From Penaeus vannamei (taxonomy: Eukaryota; Arthropoda; Malacostraca; Decapoda; Penaeidae): 25,000 nucleotides of DNA. The stretch lies in the NCBI RefSeq assembly GCF_042767895.1, contig NC_091550.1, positions 48,463,261 through 48,488,260 of the forward strand, written 5' to 3'. Below the pieces are notes generated by a model that was not told the DNA's origin, searched no databases, and worked only from the letters and a program-made list of their open reading frames with translations. This document shows, piece after piece, positions 9,421-17,896 of this stretch. Numbering within the stretch: position 1 is the stretch's first letter; every line of letters starts with the position of its first letter. A program made the translations under genes and the position numbers.

Positions 9421-9578
9421 TGGATGGTGGGGTGGGGTGGGGTGGGGTGGGGTGGGGTGGGGATAGGGTGGGGTGGGATGGGGTGGGATGGGGCGGGGTG
9501 GGGGTGGGGTGGGATGGGAGGAGATAGGATGGGGTGGGATGGGATGGGATGGGATGGGAGGAGATAGGATGGGGTGGG
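9421..9578. repeat. B2: GGGGT/GGGAT pentamer array
   Basis: Runs of GGGGT then GGGAT pentamers, with the 25-bp GGAGGAGATAGGAT word near its end. Confidence 0.93.
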
Positions 9579-9650
9579 ATCATTCCATTCTCCTTCCCTC
9601 TTCCAATCGTTCTCCCAATCCCCCGATTCGGCCGCTTGCCTGAAAATGCG
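9579..9650. repeat. Truncated core module A3'
   Basis: Begins ATCATTCCATTC directly after the pentamer array, with no poly-A, and stops at GAAAATGCG, where pentamers resume. The same truncation point is shared by A5' and A7', so a single truncated copy was amplified. Confidence 0.9.
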
Positions 9651-9709
9651 TGGGGTGGGGTGGGGTGGTTTGGGATGGGGTGGGAGGAGATAGGATGGGG
9701 TGGGGTGGG

Positions 9710-9894
9710 ATCGTTCCATTCTCCTTCTCTCTCCCAATCGCTCTCCCAATCCCCCGATTCGGCCGCTCGCCTGAAAACGCGTTCCTAATCAGCGGCGCCG
9801 GAGTGGACAGGGCGGAGGATGAGACGGCGCGGGAGATGGATGTGGAGAGGATGCCTTCGGATGCTGCTGGTGCGGCTCGGGAGGATGGGGGTGG
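9710..9894. repeat. Core module A4 (full)
   Basis: Begins ATCGTTCCATTC and ends at CTCGGGAGGA. Two small insertions stand out: GAGACGGCGCGGG for GAGACGCGCGGG, and GATGCCTTCGGATG for GATGCTCGGATG. Confidence 0.92.
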
Positions 9895-10165
9895 GAGTGG
9901 GGGTGGGGTGGGATGGGGTGGGATGGGGTGGGATGGGGTGGGGCAGGGTGGGAGTGGGGTGGGATAGTTTAGGATGGGGTGGGATTTGAGGGTGGGGTGG
10001 GGAATGGAACAAAATGGTATGGGATGGGATGGGGTGGGATGGGTGGTATGGGATGGGGTGGGGTGGGAGGGAATGGGGTGGGGGTGGGATGGGAGAGAGA
10101 TAGGATGGGGTGGGATGGGAGGAGATAGGATAGGTGGGATGGGAGGAGGAGGATGGGAGTGCCAG
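9895..10165. repeat. B4: long G-rich array
   Basis: GGGGT/GGGAT pentamers with variants such as GGTATGGGAT and TGGAACAAAATGG. At about 270 bp it is more than twice the equivalent array after A6 (about 124 bp), and this accounts for most of the length difference between the two higher-order units. Confidence 0.92.
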
Positions 10166-10260
10166 GGAGAGAGAGAGACAGAGCAAAGAGAAAGCGAAAG
10201 AGAACAAGAGAGAAATCGAAAGAGAGAGAGAGAGAGAACGACAACCACATCCAACCATTC

Positions 10261-10297
<37 letters not shown>

Positions 10298-10305
10298 AAA
10301 AAAAA
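10166..10305. repeat. C3 GA block plus poly-A
   Basis: Has two 20-bp GA sub-repeats rather than three. The poly-A spans 10262-10305 with one G at 10296, nine bases before its end. C4 has a G at the same relative position. Confidence 0.9.
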
Positions 10306-10384
10306 GTCCAATCATTCCATTTTCTCCTTCTCTCTCCCAATCGCTTTCCCAATCCCCCGATTCGGCCGCTTGCCTGAAAATGCG
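10306..10384. repeat. Truncated core module A5'
   Basis: Starts GTCCAATCATTCCATTTTC after poly-A and stops at GAAAATGCG. Visually identical to A7' at 10876. Confidence 0.93.
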
Positions 10385-10443
10385 TGGGGTGGGGTGGGGT
10401 GGTTTGGGATGGGGTGGGAGGAGATAGGATGGGGTGGGGTGGG

Positions 10444-10615
10444 ATCGTTCCATTCTCCTTCTCTCTCCCAATCGCTCTCCCAATCCCCCGATTCGGCCGC
10501 TCGCCTGAAAACGCGTTCCTAATCAGCGGCGCCGGAGTGGACAGGGCGGAGGATGAGACGCGCGGGAGATGGATGTGGAGAGGATGCTCGGATGCTGCTG
10601 GTGCGGCTCGGGAGG
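10444..10615. repeat. Core module A6 (full, cleanest copy)
   Basis: Runs ATCGTTCCATTC to CGGCTCGGGAGGA with none of the small insertions of A2 and A4. This is the best reference copy. Read on the reverse strand the core is open in one frame, but frame-breaking indels between copies argue against a protein. Confidence 0.93.
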
Positions 10616-10739
10616 ATGGGGTGGGGTGGGGTGGGGTGGGGTGGGGTGGGGTGGGGTAGGATGGTGTGGGGTGGTATGGGATGGGGTGGGGTGGGGTGGA
10701 ATGGTATGGGGTGGGGTGGGATGGGGTGGGGTGGGATGG
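10616..10739. repeat. B6: GGGGT array
   Basis: Seven or more near-consecutive GGGGT pentamers followed by GGTATGGGAT-type variants. Confidence 0.93.
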
Positions 10740-10836
10740 GAGAGAGAGAGAGAGAGACAGAGCAAGAGAAAGCGAAAGAGAACAAGAGAAATCGAAAGAG
10801 AGAGAGAGAGAGAACGACAACCACATCAACCATTCC

Positions 10837-10867
<31 letters not shown>

Positions 10868-10875
10868 AAAAAAAA
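10740..10875. repeat. C4 GA block plus poly-A
   Basis: Two 20-bp GA sub-repeats. The poly-A spans 10837-10875 with a G at 10866, matching the position of the interruption in C3. Confidence 0.92.
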
Positions 10876-10954
10876 GTCCAATCATTCCATTTTCTCCTTC
10901 TCTCTCCCAATCGCTTTCCCAATCCCCCGATTCGGCCGCTTGCCTGAAAATGCG
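10876..10954. repeat. Truncated core module A7'
   Basis: Copy of A5' at a 570-bp offset, with the same end point at GAAAATGCG. Confidence 0.93.
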
Positions 10955-11013
10955 TGGGGTGGGGTGGGGTGGTTTGGGATGGGGTGGGAGGAGATAGGAT
11001 GGGGTGGGGTGGG

Positions 11014-11140
11014 ATCGTTCCATTCTCCTTCTCTCTCCCAATCGCTCTCCCAATCCCCCGATTCGGCCGCGCGCCGGAAAACGCGTTCCTAACCAGCGGC
11101 GCCGGAGGGGACGGGGCGGAGGATGAGACGCGCGGGAGGA
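11014..11140. repeat. Core module A8, truncated and G/C-shifted
   Basis: Identical to A6 up to GATTCGGCCGC, then shows GCGCGCCGG for GCTCGCCTG, AACCAGC for AATCAGC, GAGGGGACGGGG for GAGTGGACAGGG. Every change yields G or C. It ends after ACGCGCGGGAGG in G-rich sequence. Confidence 0.88.
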
Positions 11141-11600
11141 GGGGGTAGGGTGGGGTGGGGTGGGGTGGTATGGGATGGGGTGGGGTGGGGTGGGGTGGGA
11201 TGGGGTGGGGTGGGATGGGATGGGTTGGGGTGGGGTGGGGGGGGGTGGGGGGGGATGGGATGGGATGGGCTGGGGTGGGATGGGATGGGGTGAGGTGGGA
11301 TGAGGTGGGGGTGGGGTGGGATGGGATTGGGATGGGGTGGGGTGGGGGTGGGATGGGGTGGGGGTGGGATGGGGTGGGGTGGGGGGGGATGGGAGGGGAT
11401 GGGCTGGGGTGGGGTGGGGTGGGGTGGGATGGGATGGGATGGGGTGGGGTGGGGTGGGATGGGATGGGGTGGGGGTGGGATGGGATGGGGTGAGGTGGGA
11501 TGAGGTGGGATGGGCTGGGTTGGGGTGGGGTGGGATGGTGTTGGGGTGGGGTGGGATGGGATTGGGAGGGGTGAGGTGGGGTGGGGTGGGGTGGGGTGGG
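11141..11600. repeat. B8: 460-bp G-rich pentamer array
   Basis: Almost uninterrupted GGGGT/GGGAT/GGGCT pentamers with extra G runs (GGGGGGGGTGGGG near 11240) and GGTGAGGTGGGATGAGGT-type variants. Confidence 0.93.
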
Positions 11601-11685
11601 AGTGGACAGGGCGGAGGATGAGACGCGGGGGAGAGGGATGGGGAGAGGATGCCGGGATGCGGCGGGGGCGGCCCGGGGGGAGGGG
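11601..11685. repeat. Core module A9'' (3' part), strongly G/C-shifted
   Basis: Aligns without gaps to the 3' half of A6 from AGTGGACAGGGCGG onward. About eleven substitutions over about 55 bases all give G or C, mostly T to G (for example GATGCGGCGGGGGCGG where A6 has GATGCTGCTGGTGCGG). It runs into a poly-G stretch at about 11681-11696. Confidence 0.85.
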
Positions 11686-11717
11686 GGGGGGGGGGGTGGG
11701 GGGGGGTGGGATGGGAG

Positions 11718-11799
11718 GAGTGGACAGGGCGGAGGATGAGACGCGCGGGAGATGGATGTGGAGAGGATGCTCGGATGCTGCTGGTGTGGCTCGGGAGGA
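11718..11799. repeat. Core module A10'' (3' part)
   Basis: Matches A6 from GAGTGGACAGGGCGG to TCGGGAGGA, with one visible change (GGTGTGGC for GGTGCGGC). It lies only about 30 bases after the G/C-shifted A9''. Confidence 0.9.
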
Positions 11800-12850
11800 T
11801 GGGGTGGGGTGGGGTGGGGTGGGGTACTGTGGGGTGGGGTGGGTTGGGGTGGGTGGGGTGGTTTGGGGTGGGTGGGGTGGTGTGGGGTAGGGGTGGGGTG
11901 GGTTGGGGTGGGGTGGGGTGGGTTGGGGTGGGGGTGGGGTGGTTTGGGGTGGTGTGGGGTGGGGTGGGGTGGGTTGGGGTGGGGTGGGGTGGGATGGGGT
12001 GGGGTGGGGTGGTTTAGGGTGGGGTGGGGTGGTGTGGGGTGGGGTGGGGTGGGGTGGGGTGGGATGGGATTAGTTGGGATGGGAAGGGATGGGGTGAGAT
12101 GGGATGGGTTTGGGAAGGGGTGGGGTGGTGTGGGATGGGGTGGCATGCGGTGGGGTGGGATGGGAAGGGGTGGGGTGGGGTGGTGGGGGGTGGGATGGGA
12201 TTAGTTGGGATGGGAAGGGATGGGGTGAGATGGGATGGGTTTGGGAAGGGGTGGGGTGGGGGTAGGGTGGGGTGGGATGGGGTATGGGATGCGGGAATAG
12301 GATGTTATGAGATAAGATTGAATGGGATGGGGTGGGATGGGATGGGGTGGGAGGAGATAGGATGGGGTGGGATGGATGGGATGGGGTGGGATGGGGTGGG
12401 ATGGGAGGAGATAGGATGGGGTGGTATGGGATGGGGTTGGATTGGGGTGGGGGTGGGGTGAGAGTGTACCTCGGAAGGATAGGATGGGGTGGGAGGAGAT
12501 AGGATGGGGTGGGGTGGGGTAGGGTGGGGTGGGAGGAGATAGGATGGGGTGGGGTGGGGTAGGGTGGGATGGGAGGAGATAGGATGGGGTGGGGTGGGGC
12601 GGGTGGGATGGGATAGGGTAGAGTGGGATGAGATGGGATGGGAAGGGGTGGGGCGGTGTGGGATGGGGTGGCATGCGGTGGGGTGGGATGGGAAGGGGTG
12701 GGGTGGGGTGGGGTGGGGTGGGATGGGATTAGTTGGGATGGGAAGGGATGGGGTGAGATGGGATGGGTTTGGGAAGGGGTGGCCTGAGGTAGGGTGGGGT
12801 GGGATGGGGTATGGGATGCGGGAATAGGATCTTATGAGATAAGATTGGAT
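11800..12850. repeat. Terminal 1-kb G-rich array with internal higher-order duplication
   Basis: GGGGT/GGTTT/GGGAT pentamers. Unusual words recur: GGGATTAGTTGGGATGGG at about 12064, 12193 and 12722; GGCATGCGGTGGGG at about 12142 and 12669; GATGCGGGAATAGGAT at about 12289 and 12816. The last two pairs share a 527-bp offset, so a block near 12131-12335 is duplicated at 12658-12862. The sequence after 12840 loses the G-rich character. Confidence 0.9.
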
Positions 12851-12965
12851 GGGATGAAAATAAAGGGATTGAGAATGAAAGGATAGAGGACGAAGATGAG
12901 ACAGAAGAGAAGAATACTGAAAGAGGATGTTCGGATGCCACTGATAAAGGAAGGTGGGACTGGGA
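12851..12965. repeat. Decayed core module A11
   Basis: AGGATAGAGGACGAAGATGA, AGAGGATGTTCGGATGCCACTG and AAGGTGGGACTGGGATGGG align in order with GTGGACAGGGCGGAGGATGA, AGAGGATGCTCGGATGCTGCTG and the pentamer start of the core. The copy is diverged and AT-shifted, so it is an old relative at the right flank. Confidence 0.7.
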
Positions 12966-13340
12966 TGGGATAGGAAAGGATGGTTGAAATAGGAGAGGTA
13001 GAAGGATGGGATAGGAAAGGATGTGATGAAATAGGAGAGGTGGAAGGATGGGATAGGTAGGATGGGATAGAGAGGGATGGTGGAAAAGGAATGAATCGCG
13101 CGAGATATTGATAGGATTCTCAGGATACTACAGATATACCTTTAGGATGGAGGAGGATAGAAGGATAGGAAGCAAAGGATGGGGGAGATTGAATAGGAGG
13201 AGAGGGAAGGGGATGGGAATGGGGGATGGGAGGATAGGGGTAGCGGGAAGGGGAGGGGGGGGGGGACGCAGCTGGGACAGACGAATGGATAGATGGATAT
13301 TGACAGGGATGGGATGGTAGGATAGGTTAGGATTCGATTG
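12966..13340. repeat. Degenerate GGATAGGA/GGGATA-rich flank
   Basis: GATGGGATAGGAAAGGATG recurs near 12970 and 13004, with GAAATAGGAGAGGT after each. A poly-G run of about 13 lies at 13256-13265. Probably decayed pentamer array. Confidence 0.7.
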
Positions 13341-13507
13341 GATAGGAAGGAAAGAATGAAAAAAGAGATAGAAAGATAGATTATGAATGGAGAGGAGAAT
13401 AGGACAAAGTGAATTAAATGAAAAATAGAGAGAGTGTGAGAATGAGACGGATTAAGAAACAAAGAAAAAAGAAGAGATAAAAGAGAGAGCAACGAAAAAG
13501 AATAATA
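13341..13507. repeat. Purine-rich low-complexity DNA
   Basis: A/G-rich sequence without a clear unit, grading into the duplication that follows. Confidence 0.6.
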
Positions 13508-13617
13508 ATAAAAAAGAGATAGAAAAGAGACGAGACAAAATTGAAAAAAAGAGAAGTAAAGAGAACAAAGAAAAATAAGAGACGAACAAAATAAAAATGA
13601 CATAAAGCACACGAAAA
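13508..13617. repeat. 110-bp purine-rich repeat, copy 1
   Basis: Shares AAAAAAGAGATAG, AGAGAACAAAGAAAAATAAG and CATAAAGCACACGAAAA with copy 2 at 13769-13877, offset about 260 bp. It is followed by a (GAAA)n run at about 13645-13720. Confidence 0.85.
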
Positions 13618-13719
13618 GATTAAGAAAGATAAGAAACACACATAAAAGAAAGAAAGAAAGAAAGAAAGAAAGAGAAGGAAAGAAAGAAAGAAAAAGAAGG
13701 AAAGAAAGAAAGAAAAGGA

Positions 13720-13877
13720 AAACAGAGAAAGATAAACGAGACAAAGAATCTTCCAGAAAGAGCTAATGATAAAAAAGAGATAGGAAAGAGACAAGACATG
13801 ATTGAAAAAAGAGAATTAAAGAGAACAAAGAAAAATAAGAGACAAAAATTAAAAAGTTACATAAAGCACACGAAAAA
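13720..13877. repeat. Linker plus 110-bp repeat, copy 2
   Basis: The linker AACAGAGAAAGATAAACGAG to GAAAGAGCTAATGAT leads into copy 2 (13769-13877). The linker itself recurs, diverged, at 14284-14329. The structure is therefore a tandem unit of linker, 110-bp block and (GAAA)n, with a third partial copy at 14284. Confidence 0.85.
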
Positions 13878-14283
<406 letters not shown>

Positions 14284-14329
14284 AAACAGAGCAAGAGAAA
14301 CGAAACAAAGAACCTTCCCGAAAGAGCTA
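14284..14329. repeat. Third, partial copy of the purine-rich linker
   Basis: AAACAGAGCAAGAGAAACGA through GAAAGAGCTA matches 13720-13765 with a few substitutions, then sequence becomes single-copy at about 14330. Confidence 0.82.
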
Positions 14330-14610
14330 GCCAAATGCCCACCGTTTATAATGCAAAGCCTTCTGGAAGCCATAATAAAAAGCGCATTTTTCTCGAATCT
14401 CAAAGCTTGAAATGATCTATAACTTTCTCCAGAAAATTCATCTGATGATATTCCGTCGCTTTTTCTTTCTTTTGCGAGATGCACAGTACTCAATAACGCT
14501 TAATTTGCATAATGAATTACCTGTATTTACGTCACGTGTTGTTGGGGGGTAGTTGTAACATTTTATTCGTTATAAGTTGGTGATATAAGTGTATGAGGAT
14601 ATGATAAAGA
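14330..14610. other. Single-copy island with one octamer motif
   Basis: Ordinary composition with no gene recognised. ATTTGCAT lies at 14503-14510, flanked by TTAA and AATGAATTA. Confidence 0.5.
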
Positions 14611-14820
14611 TACAGTGTATTATTTTAAACTAAAATTAGTGTTAAGGTTCAGTGTATTTATCTGTGAAATGAATGGTAATTTAATTAATTTAGTCTAAAT
14701 CAAACTGAAATTAATGTTAAGCTTCAGTGTATCAAACTAAATCAAATGTTTAAGTTCAGTGTATTAAACTGAAATGTTCAGTGTATCAATCTGAACTAAA
14801 ATGAATATTAAGGTTCACCG
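14611..14820. repeat. Degenerate AT-rich tandem repeat based on TTCAGTGTAT
   Basis: TTCAGTGTAT occurs at 14648, 14723, 14755 and 14777, with TACAGTGTAT at 14611. AACTGAAATTAATGTTAAG-like words lie between them. Unit spacing varies from 22 to 75 bp. Confidence 0.78.
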
Positions 14821-15217
<397 letters not shown>

Positions 15218-15840
15218 ATACCCTCTTCACATGATATCTTGTACCTGATGTTATCACCTGAACCGAAAACAGGTGTTATTTCTTAACGTATTGTAGACCT
15301 ATTTATCTCTCATTATCACTGTATCATTCTATTTCCATATTCCCCACTGATATTACGATCACGTGACCCAAATTTCACCCCCTCCCCCCAAAAAAAGCGC
15401 AAACGAACTATCATTCAGACTATGATATGATTGCAAAAGTTCCACCATCTTTTTTGCAAGCATGGAAAAGTTTCCGCACACGCAAGATTTCTCCTGGAGT
15501 AAATGGTGGGTGGATGGCTTTTATTCAAGACAAATAGGTCGGTTATGCAACACTTTGGGAAGTCTAGTGCAGCCGCGTGCAGAGAGAGACCTTGCAACTG
15601 TGTAGACTAACGTTCTATAATCCAGGATGAGGTATCAGTGCTGCCCTCTGTGTCTCGCGAAAGTATAAGGCTGCGTGTGGCTTTATTAGAAACAATGGTC
15701 GTAACGGAAAGAAAATTACGTGTATTTGCTTATACGTTTGTTTTCTTATATTTAAAATATGTTTTAAACAAACAAAAAACAAAACAAAAACACGAGGACA
15801 TAATTACAGACAAAGACAAGGTAGTGTATCCGCGCACACA
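15218..15840. other. Single-copy island, about 620 bp
   Basis: Ordinary composition. Open frames of 60 codons (reverse, 15415-15597) and a forward frame from 15638 have no recognisable domain. The forward one reads on into the TC/TCTG repeats. No tRNA or transposon terminus was seen. A small unannotated exon cannot be excluded. Confidence 0.5.
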
Positions 15841-15951
15841 CATTCTCTCTCTATCTATTTATCTACCTATTTCTCTATCTGTCCGTCTGTCTGTCTCTCT
15901 CTCTCTCTCTCTCACATCCATTCTCTCTATATATATCTATCTACCTATCTC

Positions 15952-15998
<47 letters not shown>

Positions 15999-16020
15999 TT
16001 CTCTCATACACATACACACA
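15841..16020. repeat. (TCTA)/(TC)/(TCTG)n compound microsatellite
   Basis: CTATCTATTTATCTACC-type words, CT runs, and a TCTG block at about 15953-15990. A CTACCTATTTCTCTATCTGT word at about 15864 recurs changed at about 15940. Confidence 0.9.
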
Positions 16021-16180
16021 AATGCAAACATCAACGCATATCAACGCAGACATACATACATACAAAGGCCCACAGACGCTCACTGAAGCACAACTCCCGC
16101 AACACACAAACATGTTTGGGACAAGTTACTCATCCTTAAAGACACTTACGAAGCACAAGGTACGCCGGTCCCCCTCTCCC
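16021..16180. other. Short single-copy linker
   Basis: Between two pyrimidine tracts, with ACATACATACA near 16050. Nothing else was recognised. Confidence 0.5.
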
Positions 16181-16629
16181 TTCTTTTTATCACTCTCTCT
16201 TTCTTACTCTCTTTCTCGCCTGTCTTTCCTTCTTATTCTCAGTCTCTCTCCCTTTCTTTTGCCTCTCACTCTCTTTCTTTAAATCTCTCTCCCTCTTGCC
16301 ATCAGCTTCCCCTCACTACTTCATCTCCCTTCCTTCCTTCCTCTCTCTGTCTCTCTCTCTCTCTCTTTCTCTTTCTCTTTCTCTTTCTCTCTCTCTCTCT
16401 CTCCATCTCTCCTATCTCACTTTCTTCCTCGCCTTCTCTCTCCTTGTCACTCTTTTTCCGTGTCTGTCTATTCACTCTCGCTTGTTCTCCTCTATTCTAA
16501 TTTTACCTCCATCAAACTTTCTCTCTTTCCCTCCCCCACTTCTCTCTTTTTCTCTTTCACTCTCTCGATTTCACTTTCTATATTTGCTCTGTCTTTCTCT
16601 TTCTCTCTCACTCTCTTTCTCACTTTCTC

Positions 16630-16719
<90 letters not shown>

Positions 16720-16735
16720 TTCACAGACATCGATT
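16181..16735. repeat. Pyrimidine-rich tract ending in a pure (TC)n run
   Basis: C/T-rich with TCTCTTTC words throughout. The pure (TC)n run spans about 16636-16714. It lies about 190 bases before the MITE and is the mirror in strand sense of the (GA)n run after it. Confidence 0.92.
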
Positions 16736-16904
16736 TTTTTCATCTTTCATTTTTCATTTATTTTTATTATTATTATTATATTTTTTTTTTACCAAATCAA
16801 GAGACTCAAGACGACGTCCTCTCTCCACGCTATCCACTCCATTCTCACTCCGATATTTCTTTCTCTATTCTTCTACTTCCCTGGTTATCGTAGAAATTAG
16901 GGAG
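16736..16904. other. Short AT-rich flank of the MITE
   Basis: Includes TTATTATTATTATT at about 16761 and a 10-base T run. No gene was seen. Confidence 0.5.
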
Positions 16905-16906
16905 TA

Positions 16907-17372
16907 CGGTGAACCCTCGTTTTTCGCGGGGGTTACGTTCCAAAAAGAACCCGTGATAGGCGAAATCCGTGAAGTAGTAACCTTTATTATTTTTTTACAA
17001 TTATTATATAATGAAATACTCTACAATACATTGAAATCCAAGAACAAAACCTTTTTACTGGCCCAAGCATTTGTTTAACAAATAAAAGTACTGTATAAAC
17101 GTTTTTTACAAATAACTACTGTACTGTAAAATAATAATCTGAATCATCAATACGAACTGAAGGTTTCATGGGTTTTAGAGAAAATTTGCAAACTTAGATT
17201 TGGCAAGCTGTTTTACGTACATGTACATATTAAACCGTAACGTTATTGACACAGGTAGAGAAGAAGCGGAGAGACTGTTTAGCCAATCAGAATACAGAAC
17301 ACAATGCACAAAGCAAATCCGTGAAGCAGCGAGAACGTGAAAGGTGAACCGCGTTATAGCGAGGGTTCACTG
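16907..17372. mobile_element. Non-autonomous pogo/Tigger-like DNA transposon (MITE), 466 bp
   Basis: Terminal inverted repeats of 13 bp match at 12 positions: CGGTGAACCCTCG at 16907-16919 and the complement of CAGTGAACCCTCG at 17360-17372. Both sides are flanked by TA (16905-16906 and 17373-17374), the Tc1/mariner/pogo target duplication. The next bases, TTTTTCGCGGGGGTTACGTT, and an internal AGCCAATCAG (17281) are familiar from Tigger-type elements. A 12-base subterminal word, AAATCCGTGAAG, occurs in the same orientation near both ends (16963 and 17315). The interior is AT-rich without a transposase, so movement would need an autonomous relative. Family assignment is by recall of terminus style. 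Confidence 0.85.
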
Positions 17373-17397
17373 TAATTGGGAATCCTTGGTGGGAGAG

Positions 17398-17413
17398 GAG
17401 GGAGAGAGAGAGA

Positions 17414-17500
<87 letters not shown>
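17398..17500. repeat. (GA)n microsatellite
   Basis: A nearly pure GA run from 17398, uninterrupted from about 17416 to 17500, then GTGAGAGTGAGAG variants. It starts about 25 bases after the MITE. Confidence 0.96.
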
Positions 17501-17503
<3 letters not shown>

Positions 17504-17896
17504 GAGTGAGAGTGAGGGAGGGAGAGGCAGCGGGAAGGGGATGAAGAGGTAGAGGTAGAGAGAGGGAGAGGGAGGGAGTGAGAGGAGGATGGAAAGGTAG
17601 GAAATAGAGAAATAGAGAACAAAGAAACAATTCAAGAAACAAGGAAATGGAAAGAAGATAAAAACGAAATGCACAAATAAACATATGGATAGATAGATAG
17701 ATAAATGTATAGTTAACAAGAGAGATAGGTAGATATTTAAACAGATTGATAAATAATTAAACAGATAGGCATAGATAAATAGATCGACAGACAACGACAA
17801 AGAACGAATGAGAGAGAGAAACAAACCGAAAACGAAATAGAAGATCCGCGTTTAGTAATAATAGTAAAAAAGAGAAAAAAAAGAAAAAGAAAAGAA
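17501..17896. repeat. Purine-rich DNA grading into GATA-like words
   Basis: G/A-rich to about 17660, then GATAGATAGATA near 17689 and looser GATA/AATA words. It ends with AAAGAAAAAGAAAAGAA at about 17880-17896, which matches the 3' end of the 68-bp unit that follows. Confidence 0.75.

Larger units (their letters stand above)
8614..12850. repeat. Composite macrosatellite: GA block (C), poly-A, GC-rich core (A), G-rich pentamers (B)
   Basis: Four parts recur in fixed order: C (GA-rich, ending CACATCAACCATTCC), poly-A, A (from AATCATTCCATTC to GGCTCGGGAGGA) and B (GGGGT/GGGAT arrays). Four C-polyA blocks and ten full or partial A copies are visible. The 3' part of the array has the higher order A'-B-A-B-C-polyA. 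Segment 10306-11014 repeats at 10876 with a 570-bp offset and almost no differences. No transposase, reverse transcriptase or RNA-polymerase III box was seen. The origin of the unit is unknown. Confidence 0.9.

Noticed and set aside
8715..10875. Standard tRNA-derived SINE with poly-A tail
   Set aside because: No A or B box of an RNA polymerase III promoter was found next to the poly-A tracts, and the preceding DNA is GA microsatellite.
8614..11140. Possible conserved peptide encoded by the core module on the reverse strand
   Set aside because: The core is open in one reverse frame, but copies A1, A2 and A4 carry frame-breaking indels, and relics E1-E3 do not preserve a frame.
9969..12146. 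725-codon reverse open frame, His/Pro/Ser-rich
   Set aside because: It is the complement of GGGGT/GGGAT arrays plus core copies. Small indels between core copies shift the frame, and the length follows from the absence of stops in the pentamers.
8931..12850. Telomere or telomere-associated repeats
   Set aside because: The pentamers are GGGGT and GGGAT, not the TTAGG typical of arthropods, and are interrupted by core modules well inside the window.
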